A DNA stretch of 12,019 nucleotides from Eggerthellaceae bacterium. GTDB taxonomy: Bacteria > Actinomycetota > Coriobacteriia > Coriobacteriales > Eggerthellaceae. Numbering within the stretch: position 1 is the first letter of the stretch; the number at the start of each line of letters is the position of its first letter. Positions 6,012 to 12,019 of this stretch are shown piece by piece. The translations under genes and the position numbers were made by a program. The notes under the pieces were generated by a model. The model was not told the origin of the DNA and made no database searches. It saw only the letters and a list, made by a program, of their open reading frames with translations. The DNA is taken from positions 1-12,019 of the forward strand of contig DMNP01000406.1 of assembly GCA_003452695.1 (NCBI GenBank). The letters are read 5' to 3'.

Positions 6012-6977
6012 ATGACTGATATGCACAAGACCATGGTGCTGTGTGCTGGGTCGGTGAACCCGGCGCTGGCCGAAGGGGTGGCCAAGGAGCTGGGCGTGTC
6101 GCTTGGCAACGTGAAACTGGAGAAATTCGCGAACGGCGAAATATACGCCCGCTACGTGAACACCGTGCGCGGCGCCGACGTGTTCCTGCTGCAATCGGTA
6201 TGCTCGGGCAACGGATACGACGTGAACGACGCGCTGATGGAGCTGCTGATCATGGCCGATGCCGCCAAGCGCGCATCCGCCCGTTCCATCTGCGCGGTCA
6301 TAACGCACTACGGCTACGCGCGCCAGGAACGCAAGGCCGCCCCGCGCGAACCCATTACGGCGCGGCTCGTGGCCGACCTGATATCGGCTTCGGGCGTCGA
6401 CCGCGTAATCGCCATCGACCTGCACCAGGACGCCATCCAGGGCTTCTTCGACATGCCCGTGAACCACATGACCGCCATGCCCATCTTCGTGGATTACTAC
6501 CGCAAGATGGGATTCGACCCCGAAAAGGTATGCGTCGTGTCGCCGGACGTGGGCCGCGCGAAGGCGGCGAAGAAGTTCCAGACCCTGCTGGACAGCGATA
6601 TCGCCATCATGCACAAGGATCGCCCGCGCCACAACCAATCCGAGATAACGGCGCTGATCGGCGACGTTACGAACAAGATCTGCATAATAAACGACGACAT
6701 GATAGACACGGGCGGCACGCTGTGCGCAGCTGCCGACACGCTGCTGGCGCGCGGTGCGGAACGGGTGTACGTGTGCGCCACCCACGGACTGTTCAGCGGT
6801 CCGGCCTACGATCGCATCGAGAACTCCAACATCACCGAGGTCGTCGTAACCGATGCGGTGCCCGTGCCGCTGGAGCGCCAGACCGGAAAGATAAAGGTGC
6901 TGTCCGTGGCGCCGCTCGTTGCCAAGACCATCCAGTGCGTTTACGACAATGCCAGCGTGGCCCAGCTGTTCGAATAG
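6012..6977 (+). CDS. prs: Ribose-phosphate pyrophosphokinase (PRPP synthetase)
   Basis: This cytoplasmic enzyme makes PRPP from ribose 5-phosphate and ATP for purine, pyrimidine, NAD, histidine and tryptophan synthesis. The 321 residues are the usual family length. Visible elements are FANGEIYARY near 39-48; YARQERKAAPREPITARL near 102-119, the ATP-contacting flexible loop with its RQxRK pattern; DLHQDAIQGFFD at 136-147; and NDDMIDTGGT at 227-236, the PRPP-binding loop (many homologs have AGT at its end). The segment SPDVGRAKAAKKF differs from the common SPDxGGxxRA form. The start at 6012 is chosen because AAGGAG lies five bases upstream; an in-frame ATG at 5997 has weaker support. It stands alone on the plus strand, convergent with pth, behind an upstream region rich in inverted repeats. 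Confidence 0.95.
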   Translation: MTDMHKTMVLCAGSVNPALAEGVAKELGVSLGNVKLEKFANGEIYARYVNTVRGADVFLLQSVCSGNGYDVNDALMELLIMADAAKRASARSICAVITHYGYARQERKAAPREPITARLVADLISASGVDRVIAIDLHQDAIQGFFDMPVNHMTAMPIFVDYYRKMGFDPEKVCVVSPDVGRAKAAKKFQTLLDSDIAIMHKDRPRHNQSEITALIGDVTNKICIINDDMIDTGGTLCAAADTLLARGAERVYVCATHGLFSGPAYDRIENSNITEVVVTDAVPVPLERQTGKIKVLSVAPLVAKTIQCVYDNASVAQLFE

Positions 6978-7027
6978 CCAACAGCTCCGGTGAAAGGCGC
7001 CTGCCAAGCTAAGAGGCAATTAATCAT

Positions 7028-7064
7028 GCCGGCCCGTTGCTTTCCGTTGCTTTTCGCGGCCGGC
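7028..7064. terminator. Hairpin between convergent prs and pth
   Basis: Arms GCCGGCC (7028-7034) and GGCCGGC (7058-7064) pair perfectly. The 23-base loop contains a tandem duplication of CCGTTGCTTT. It lies 50 bases after the prs stop and 34 bases beyond the pth stop, where a bidirectional terminator would be expected. Neither side has a good T-run, so the function is tentative. Confidence 0.35.
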
Positions 7065-7097
7065 CCAGATCGCCGATGCCCGCAGACGCGCTAGGCG

Positions 7098-7664
7098 CTA
7101 TCCGTTGAACAGCGACTGCGTTCGCTCCAGGCCCACATCCAGCAAAGAAAGCGTGGCTTGGGCGGCGCGGTCGACAGCGTATTGGAAATCGTCGGCAGCC
7201 TCTTTGCGGGGCACCGACAGCACGAAGTCGGACACGTTCATGCGCCCGGGCGGACGACCGATGCCGCAGCGCACGCGAAACCAATCGCGCGTGCCCAGCT
7301 TGTCGCAGATGGAGCGCAACCCATTGTGCCCCGCATGCCCGCCGCCGAACTTCACGCGCACGGTGCCCGGGTCGATGTCCAGCTCGTCGTGGATGACCAC
7401 GAGATGGTCGGGAGCGATGCCGTAGGCATCCAACAGCTTCTTCACCGGGCCACCGGAAACGTTCATGAAGCTCTGGGGCTTTGCCAGGACCACGTCGATG
7501 TCGTGATAGGCACCCTTGGCGCTGAGCGCACCGCATTCGTTCTTCCAGTAGCGCGCGTTCACTTCGCCCGCCAACACGTCCACCGTGCGAAATCCGGCAT
7601 TGTGACGTGTTTCCGCGTACTCTTCGCCTGGGTTGCCCAGGCCGACAATCAGGTATTGCGTCAT
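7098..7664 (-). CDS. pth: Peptidyl-tRNA hydrolase
   Basis: Pth releases peptides from prematurely dropped peptidyl-tRNA so that the tRNA can be reused. The 188-residue product has the full family signature. VGLGNPGEEYAETRHNAGF contains N11 and the catalytic H21; KPQSFMNVSG contains N68; VIHDELDIDPG contains D93; and GGGHAGHNGLRS contains N114. The GIGRPPGRMNVSDFVL segment near the C-terminus is also typical. The start at 7664 follows a GGGGGAGAG purine stretch and matches the family's N-terminus; the 77 extra in-frame codons upstream read into the ecfT gene and are not plausible. It lies 107 bases downstream of ecfT on the same strand and is convergent with prs. TACACT on the minus strand in the gap could be a -10 box. 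Confidence 0.96.
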   Translation of the reverse strand: MTQYLIVGLGNPGEEYAETRHNAGFRTVDVLAGEVNARYWKNECGALSAKGAYHDIDVVLAKPQSFMNVSGGPVKKLLDAYGIAPDHLVVIHDELDIDPGTVRVKFGGGHAGHNGLRSICDKLGTRDWFRVRCGIGRPPGRMNVSDFVLSVPRKEAADDFQYAVDRAAQATLSLLDVGLERTQSLFNG

Positions 7665-7771
7665 CGTCGTGCTCTCCCCCGTTCCGTGCAAACGTAGCCC
7701 CGAGTGTAGCATACGCACGCGCGAGACGGCCTCCGCCAAAAGCCCCCTGATCGTCTGGACAGGCTCCCCCG

Positions 7772-8446
7772 TCATGCACGTGGAAGGCGGGTGCGGGCGG
7801 GGCAGATGCCGTAGCAGCGGGCATCCATGGCCAAGGACAGGGCGTCTGCATGGCGAAAGAGATTCACGAACACGGTTGAAAACGCCGCTCCCCACACATG
7901 CAGCGTGCGACGCACGGACCGCGCGCTGTCCGCACCACGAGCACGTTGCGCCCTACGCACCGCATCGAATTCCTGCTCGATGACCGGGATGAAGCGAAGC
8001 GACAGCGAAAGCACGAGCGAAATGTCGTCCACCGGCACCCGCACGCGCGCCAAGGGGCCGATGAACCAACGAAACGCTTCCAGCAAATCGGAGGGGGCAG
8101 ACGTCAGGCACACGACGAAGCTTCCCGCCACGAGCGCGACCATGCGCACGGCAAAGAACGCGCCGTTCGCCAGTCCTTCCGCAGAAGGCATGCCCACCAC
8201 GCCGAACAGCATCGTTGCCGCAGCCAATACGTACACGGGCACGAGCATGCGGTTCAGCGTGACCGGCGGAATACGCGCCACCACGATGGCCAGCAGCGCC
8301 AGCGCGACGAAAACGCCCAGGCCCCACCAGGTGCGCACCAAGAAGATGCCGATGGAAAACGCCAGCAACGCGACGATCTTCACGCGCGCATCGCATCGGT
8401 GGACAATGCTTGCGCCTTCGATGTATGTTGGTCGGGAAAACGACAT
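7772..8446 (-). CDS. ECF transporter transmembrane subunit (EcfT/CbiQ family)
   Basis: EcfT is the membrane scaffold that couples two ATPases to a substrate-binding S component for vitamin or metal uptake. The 224 residues contain about five hydrophobic segments: roughly 25-38, 43-57, 68-85, 97-115 and 143-156. The N-terminal GASIVHRCDARVKI is typical. The cytoplasmic coupling helices carry RAQRARGAD near 165-173, the first ARG motif. A second motif reads MDARCYG near 207-213, where ARG is usual but a cysteine replaces the glycine. The ATG at 8446 is preferred because homologs generally begin MSF close to this point; a GTG at 8467 would add seven residues and neither has a strong ribosome site. 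No ATPase or S-component gene is adjacent, so its partners must be encoded elsewhere. Confidence 0.85.
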   Translation of the reverse strand: MSFSRPTYIEGASIVHRCDARVKIVALLAFSIGIFLVRTWWGLGVFVALALLAIVVARIPPVTLNRMLVPVYVLAAATMLFGVVGMPSAEGLANGAFFAVRMVALVAGSFVVCLTSAPSDLLEAFRWFIGPLARVRVPVDDISLVLSLSLRFIPVIEQEFDAVRRAQRARGADSARSVRRTLHVWGAAFSTVFVNLFRHADALSLAMDARCYGICPARTRLPRA

Positions 8447-8534
8447 GCGCTTCAGTATAGCGTTCACGCGGGTAATGCAGCCAGCCCGACGGGTGTTGCC
8501 GGCCCCTCGTGCTCGGCCGCCCGCGACAACAAGA

Positions 8535-8564
8535 GAAGCGCCCGCTTTTTCGGGCGGGCGCTTC
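8535..8564 (-). terminator. Intrinsic terminator downstream of acpP
   Basis: A perfect 11-base stem has arms GAAGCGCCCGC (8535-8545) and GCGGGCGCTTC (8554-8564) with an 8-base loop. It lies 35 bases beyond the acpP stop on the minus strand and is followed there by the moderately T-rich TCTTGTTGTCG. Outer complementary segments (CGACAAC at 8524-8530 and GTTGTCG at 8585-8591) could extend the structure. Confidence 0.75.
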
Positions 8565-8598
8565 GCAGAGAACTTGTTCGGCCTGTTGTCGGCAAGCG

Positions 8599-8817
8599 CT
8601 ACAGGCTTTCGATGTGCTTTACCACGTCGCCGACGTTTTCCAGCCCCTCGGGCTCGCCGAAATCGATTCCCAGCTTGTCTTCCAGGTCGCAGATAAGCTC
8701 GACCATGTCGAGCGAATCGATGTTCAGCGATTCGAACGTGGACTGCTCGGTTACGCTTTCGGGTGCAATGTCCAGGTTTTCGGAAAGTATCTCGCGGATG
8801 GTATCGATAGTTGCCAT
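8599..8817 (-). CDS. acpP: Acyl carrier protein
   Basis: This acidic 72-residue protein carries growing acyl chains in fatty acid synthesis on a phosphopantetheine arm. The attachment site is the DSLDMVEL motif, with serine at residue 35. Upstream STFESLNI and downstream EDKLGIDF are the usual flanking helix sequences. The length is typical of an ACP. The start at 8817 follows GGGAG with a five-base gap. It begins 36 bases after the hpf stop on the same strand and is followed by a good terminator, so hpf and acpP may be cotranscribed. No fatty acid synthesis gene is adjacent. Confidence 0.95.
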   Translation of the reverse strand: MATIDTIREILSENLDIAPESVTEQSTFESLNIDSLDMVELICDLEDKLGIDFGEPEGLENVGDVVKHIESL

Positions 8818-8853
8818 GTATGCTCCCGTCTGCTCGTCGCTTGGGTCGGCTTG

Positions 8854-9441
8854 CTATTCAGGCTGCTTCAGCAGGCCGTATCCGCCGGCGCTGCGGCGGT
8901 ACAGCACGCGCACCGTGTCGGTGTCGCGGTCGGTGTACACGAAGAAATCGTGGCCGAGCAGGTCGATTTGGATAAGCGCTTCCTCTTCGGTCATCGGAGC
9001 GAATTCCAGCTCCTTCACGCGCACGACCTCGTCTTCGTCGGCCAAATCGGCCATCAGGGCGTCCAGGTCCAGGTCGCCCGTGCCCTCGGCCATGGTCTTG
9101 ATGCTGCCGGCCTCGCCATGGGCGCCCGCGCGCACCTTGCGGTCGATGACGCGCGTCTTGAACTTGCGCAGCTGGCGCAGCACCTTGGCCGCCGCCACAT
9201 CGATAGCCGCGTACATGTCCTGCTCGGATTCCTCCACATGCACGACATTGCCCTTGGTCCGGATGGTCACCTCGCACTTGCAGGGCAAGGCGATGGACGG
9301 GTTCTTCTTCACGCTGAGTACGACTTCCGCATCCAGCGGATCGATGTCCATGACCTTCATGGAATTGCCGATTTTCTCCTCGGCGTACTGACGCAGTGCA
9401 TCGGTTACGTTCATTTTGCGTCCGGTTACGGTGATGCTCAT
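8854..9441 (-). CDS. hpf: Ribosome hibernation promoting factor, long form (RaiA/YfiA family)
   Basis: Long HPF binds the 30S decoding site and dimerises ribosomes into inactive 100S particles in stationary phase. The 195-residue product has both domains. The N-terminal S30AE domain, about residues 1-105, begins MSITVTGRKMNVTDALRQYA. The C-terminal dimerisation domain, about 135-190, contains the diagnostic VRVKELEFAPMTEEEAL and DLLGHDFFVYTDRDT. A linker of about 30 residues joins them. The start at 9441 follows GAGAGG with a five-base gap and matches the family's N-terminus; an in-frame TTG at 9483 would add 14 residues and is less likely. A terminator-like hairpin stands in the leader. It is the first gene of the minus-strand run leading to acpP and is divergent from pntA. 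Confidence 0.93.
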   Translation of the reverse strand: MSITVTGRKMNVTDALRQYAEEKIGNSMKVMDIDPLDAEVVLSVKKNPSIALPCKCEVTIRTKGNVVHVEESEQDMYAAIDVAAAKVLRQLRKFKTRVIDRKVRAGAHGEAGSIKTMAEGTGDLDLDALMADLADEDEVVRVKELEFAPMTEEEALIQIDLLGHDFFVYTDRDTDTVRVLYRRSAGGYGLLKQPE

Positions 9442-9467
9442 TGTGGCCTCTCTTGTCGTAGACGAAC

Positions 9468-9510
9468 AAAAAACAGCCTGCAAACGGAAAAGCCCAAACC
9501 TACGGCTGCT
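9468..9510 (-). promoter_or_regulatory. Terminator-like hairpin in the hpf leader (possible attenuator)
   Basis: On the minus strand AGCAGCC (9504-9510) pairs with GGCTGTT (9472-9478), with one G-U pair and a 25-base loop, and is followed by a run of Ts ending at 9468. It sits about 27 bases before the hpf start codon. An AAAGGAG ribosome-site-like sequence (9509-9515) touches the 5' arm. Intrinsic attenuation is possible; the long loop and short stem make this uncertain. Confidence 0.3.
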
Positions 9511-9584
9511 CCTTTCTCAAGCTGGTGTGAACAGAATAGCGCAATTTGGGTTTCCGTGCCGCAGAATTCAAAATAGTAAGGCAT

Positions 9585-9686
9585 TTGCAATAACCGACGG
9601 AGCGGTCACACGCCCTCTTGCTCGACCGCCCGGCGGGCTGCATAGAGCGAACTGCAGCTAACCGACCAGACCAGCTTGCAGTAACG
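9585..9686 (+). repeat. Cluster of related TTGCA-TAAC motifs between hpf and pntA
   Basis: TTGCAATAACCGAC at 9585-9598 is identical to 5857-5870. CTGCAGCTAACCGACCAG at 9652-9669 is a degenerate copy sharing TAACCGACCAG with 5863-5873. TTGCAGTAACG at 9676-9686 is a further partial copy. The three lie in direct orientation in the 354-base hpf-pntA intergenic region. They could be sites for one regulator or decayed copies of a small repeat. Confidence 0.45.
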
Positions 9687-9757
9687 TATTGTTTTTCCGG
9701 TTTGTGAATCTTTCGCCAACAACGAATAAAAGGTGCATAATGGCGTTTCGACCAACG

Positions 9758-9773
9758 GCGGGGCAAGGCCCCG
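9758..9773 (+). repeat. Small hairpin in the probable pntA leader
   Basis: GGGGC (9760-9764) and GCCCC (9768-9772) pair around three bases, with one more C-G pair at 9759/9773. It lies about 22 bases before the pntA start codon, just upstream of a weak AGGCGAG ribosome site. CATAAT at 9736-9741 could be a -10 box further upstream. Any regulatory role is unproven. Confidence 0.3.
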
Positions 9774-9795
9774 GAAACGATAGGCGAGTATACAT

Positions 9796-11355
9796 ATGAA
9801 AATAGGTATTCCCAAGGAGCCCCGACAGGGGCAAACGCTCGTTGCAGCATCGCCGGACACGGTGGGCAAGCTGATAAAGCTCGGATACGACGTGTGCGTG
9901 GAATCGGGTGCGGGCGAACGCGCAGACTACTTTGACGACCAGTACGCCGATGCGGGCGCGCGCATCGTGCCTGCCGAGCAAGCATGGGGCGCCGACATCG
10001 TGGTATGCCTGGACACGCCGCCCGCAGAGCAGCTGGCTTTGGTGAAGCGCGGCGCCACGCTGATCGCGCGGATGAACCCGTGGGGCAACGACCAGCTCGT
10101 GGCCACCTTCGAGGACATGGGCATTACGGCGCTTGCCATGGACGCGGTACCGCGCATCTCGCGCGCTCAGTCGCTGGACGTGCGCTCGTCCATGATGAAC
10201 GTCGCGGGCTACCGCGCCGTTATCGAAGCCGCCAACGAGTTCGGCCGCACCTTCACGGGCCAGGTTACCGCTGCGGGCAAGACGCAACCGGCCAAGGTGT
10301 ACGTTATCGGCGTGGGCGTGGCCGGCCTAGCAGCCATCGGCACGGCGGGATCCATGGGCGCGGTCGTGTCGGCCACGGACGTGCGCCCCGAAGTGGCCGA
10401 CCAGGTTGAATCGCTTGGCGGCACGTTCGTGGAGATTCCCGTGAAGCAGGAAAGCGCCGACGGCTATGCCAAGGCGCTCGACGAAGAGCAGCAGAAGCTG
10501 ACGCTTGCCGTGTACACCGAACAGGCCGCGAAGAACGACATCGTCATCACCACGGCCCAGGTGCCGGGACGCCCGGCGCCACTGCTGATTACGGCCGAGG
10601 CCGTGGCCGGCATGAAACCCGGTTCGGTCATCGTCGACATGGGCGCTTCCGCGCTCGGCGGCAACTGCGAGCTTTCGCGCGCAGGCGAAGTCGTGCGCAC
10701 CGACAACGGCGTGACCATCATCGGCTACGACGATTTGCCCAGCCGCATGCCCGGCCAGGCCTCGCAGCTGTTCGGCCAGAACATCGTGAACTTCCTGAAG
10801 CTGGCCACGCCGGGCAAAGACGGCCAGCTGGCATTGAACATGGATGACGAGGTGCAGCGCGGCGTGACCGTAACCCTCGACGGCGAGGGCATGTGGCCCC
10901 CTCCCGAGGTGAAGGTGTCGGCCGCCCCCAAGAAGGACGAGCCCGCAAAAGCGCAGCAAGGCGAAGAATCCACCGAAGCGTCCGATGCGGGTGCAGGGAA
11001 GCGCGGCGTGGGCGGCCTGTGGTGGAAGGTGCTGCTGGGCGTAGCGGCCGTGGCGCTTATAGTGGCGGCGCCCGAGGCCATGGCCGGGCATTTCTTCGTG
11101 TTCGTGCTGGCCTGCGTCATCGGCTTCTACGTGATCACGGGCGTGTCGCACACGCTGCACACCCCGCTCATGAGCGTGACGAACGCCATCTCGGGCATCA
11201 TCGTCGTGGGCGCGCTGCTGCAGGTGGCGGCGACCGGCGACATCGCGGTGCTCGTCATGGCGACCATCGCCATCGCCATTGCTTCTATCAACATATTCGG
11301 CGGCTTCTTGGTGACGAACCGAATGCTGAAGATGTTCGAAAGGAGCTCCAAATGA
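9796..11355 (+). CDS. pntA: NAD(P) transhydrogenase subunit alpha, fused NAD-binding and membrane domains
   Basis: PntA with PntB forms the proton-translocating transhydrogenase, exchanging hydride between NAD(H) and NADP(H) at the membrane. The 519 residues contain the complete fused form. The NAD(H)-binding domain I (about 1-375) begins [20 protein letters not shown], with [15 protein letters not shown] near 119-133 as the conserved RxQxxD region and [13 protein letters not shown] near 170-182 as the dinucleotide loop. A charged, low-complexity linker spans about 377-403. Four hydrophobic segments follow (about 407-425, 432-454, 461-479 and 484-506), matching the four-helix alpha membrane domain. 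The ATG is set by the family's N-terminus; the ribosome site is weak. The end overlaps pntB by four bases (ATGA), so the two are cotranscribed and coupled. Confidence 0.95.
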   Translation: MKIGIPKEPRQGQTLVAASPDTVGKLIKLGYDVCVESGAGERADYFDDQYADAGARIVPAEQAWGADIVVCLDTPPAEQLALVKRGATLIARMNPWGNDQLVATFEDMGITALAMDAVPRISRAQSLDVRSSMMNVAGYRAVIEAANEFGRTFTGQVTAAGKTQPAKVYVIGVGVAGLAAIGTAGSMGAVVSATDVRPEVADQVESLGGTFVEIPVKQESADGYAKALDEEQQKLTLAVYTEQAAKNDIVITTAQVPGRPAPLLITAEAVAGMKPGSVIVDMGASALGGNCELSRAGEVVRTDNGVTIIGYDDLPSRMPGQASQLFGQNIVNFLKLATPGKDGQLALNMDDEVQRGVTVTLDGEGMWPPPEVKVSAAPKKDEPAKAQQGEESTEASDAGAGKRGVGGLWWKVLLGVAAVALIVAAPEAMAGHFFVFVLACVIGFYVITGVSHTLHTPLMSVTNAISGIIVVGALLQVAATGDIAVLVMATIAIAIASINIFGGFLVTNRMLKMFERSSK

Positions 11356-12019
11356 CCGAGGCGAGCTTCCAGTCGGTCGCCTATCTGCTGGCGGCCCTCC
11401 TCTTCATATTGGCGCTGGCCGGGCTTTCCAAGCAGGAAAGCGCCCGCCGCGGCAACTACCTGGGCATCTTGGGCATGGCGATCGCGCTCGTGGCCACGGT
11501 GGCCCTCGCGTTGCTCCACGCCAACGCCCTGTTCGTGTCCGCGGGGCTCATCTTGGCGGCGGTCCTCGTGGGCGGCCTGTTCGGCGTGCACAAGGCACGC
11601 CACGTGCAGATGACCGAGATGCCCCAGCTCGTGGCCCTGCTGCACTGCTTCGTGGGCGCGGCGGCCGTGCTCGTGGGCTTCAACTCGTTCCTCATGGAGC
11701 CGGGCGGCTACTTCGAGGGGCAGATGAACGTGTACCACCTCGGCGAGGTGGGCCTGGCCATCTTCATCGGCGGCGTCACCTTCACGGGGTCGATCGTGGC
11801 CAACCTGAAGCTGTCGGCCAAGATCTCGGGCAAGCCGCTCATGCTGCCGGGGCGCAACCTGCTGAACCTGCTCATGTGCTTGGGCTACGTCGCGCTCATC
11901 GTGCCGTTCGGCATGAGCACGGGCGTGGCCGAGGGCCTGCCGTTCCTCATCGGCATCACCGTCATCTCGCTCGTGCTGGGCGCGCACCTGGTGCTCGCCA
12001 TCGGCGGCGGCGACATGCA
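11352..12019 (+). CDS. pntB: NAD(P) transhydrogenase subunit beta (partial, runs off window)
   Basis: About 222 residues are present, all from the membrane domain II. The start follows AGGAG with a six-base gap and overlaps the pntA stop. Family landmarks are [20 protein letters not shown] near 24-43, [20 protein letters not shown] near 81-100 followed by [10 protein letters not shown], a helix with [18 protein letters not shown], and LPGRNLLNL. The fragment ends at AIGGGDM, just where the NADP-binding domain III linker begins in the family. Several hydrophobic helices are visible. The intact protein would be about 460 residues. The subunit completes the proton channel with PntA and binds NADP(H) through the part outside this window. 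Confidence 0.95.
   Translation, partial: MTEASFQSVAYLLAALLFILALAGLSKQESARRGNYLGILGMAIALVATVALALLHANALFVSAGLILAAVLVGGLFGVHKARHVQMTEMPQLVALLHCFVGAAAVLVGFNSFLMEPGGYFEGQMNVYHLGEVGLAIFIGGVTFTGSIVANLKLSAKISGKPLMLPGRNLLNLLMCLGYVALIVPFGMSTGVAEGLPFLIGITVISLVLGAHLVLAIGGGDM

Larger units (their letters stand above)
9442..9795. other. Divergent intergenic region between hpf and pntA
   Basis: This 354-base gap must hold the promoters of both genes. It contains the hpf leader hairpin, the three TTGCA-TAAC motif copies, an inverted pair GCGGTC (9602-9607) / GACCGC (9624-9629), a TTGTGAA half-site near 9703 resembling half of a Rex operator, and the pntA leader hairpin. The frames open across it overlap the ends of the real genes and show no family resemblance. 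Confidence 0.5.

Noticed and set aside
7961..9391. Plus-strand frames opposite ecfT, acpP and hpf
   Set aside because: They are antisense shadows of three well-recognised genes and show no family features.
11127..11987. Minus-strand frame opposite pntA/pntB
   Set aside because: Its histidine-, glutamate- and arginine-rich sequence is the reverse of conserved transhydrogenase membrane helices.

Overview
The window looks like a chromosomal segment of a GC-rich anaerobe of the Eggerthellaceae (Coriobacteriia). The reasons are the mixture of a bis-MGD molybdoenzyme with a small Fe-S partner, the protein sequence style, and housekeeping genes such as prs, pth, long-form hpf and pntAB. The family assignment is an inference from overall appearance; no rRNA or other marker is present to fix it.

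Region 1 (1-680): about 390 bases without a recognisable gene, then a small orphan gene (395-679, minus) with a very strong Shine-Dalgarno.

Region 2 (739-3719): a minus-strand two-gene unit. A molybdopterin oxidoreductase catalytic subunit (1500-3719) is followed by its two-cluster ferredoxin-like subunit (786-1496). The catalytic gene has lost its 5' end, including most cysteines of the N-terminal Fe-S site, at a sharp junction near 3719.

Region 3 (about 3717-5086): a mosaic block. It holds the 3' tail of a LysR-type regulator gene on the plus strand (3717-3980) and, on the minus strand, a toxin-antitoxin pair that combines a RelB/DinJ-type antitoxin with a PemK/MazF-type toxin. A near-perfect 28-base palindrome lies just upstream of the antitoxin. 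The block ends with the C-terminal stub of a tyrosine recombinase (4793-5086). The stub is joined out of frame to a radical SAM gene (5085-5666) that has lost its own 3' end. Broken genes at both edges, plus an integrase remnant, suggest past integration, deletion or recombination.

Region 4 (5667-6011): a 345-base divergent intergenic region containing four separate inverted repeats.

Region 5 (6012-12019): housekeeping genes. prs (PRPP synthetase) is on the plus strand. On the minus strand, in transcription order, are hpf (ribosome hibernation factor), acpP (acyl carrier protein) with a good terminator, ecfT (ECF transporter transmembrane subunit) and pth (peptidyl-tRNA hydrolase). On the plus strand pntA (fused alpha subunit of NAD(P) transhydrogenase) overlaps pntB, which runs off the window. 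A 14-base motif is shared exactly between the prs upstream region and the pntA/hpf intergenic region, with degenerate copies nearby; it may be a regulatory or repeat element.

I found no complete new multi-gene system. The most noteworthy items are the two gene-breaking junctions around the toxin-antitoxin block, the unusual antitoxin/toxin pairing with its palindrome, and the repeated motif.
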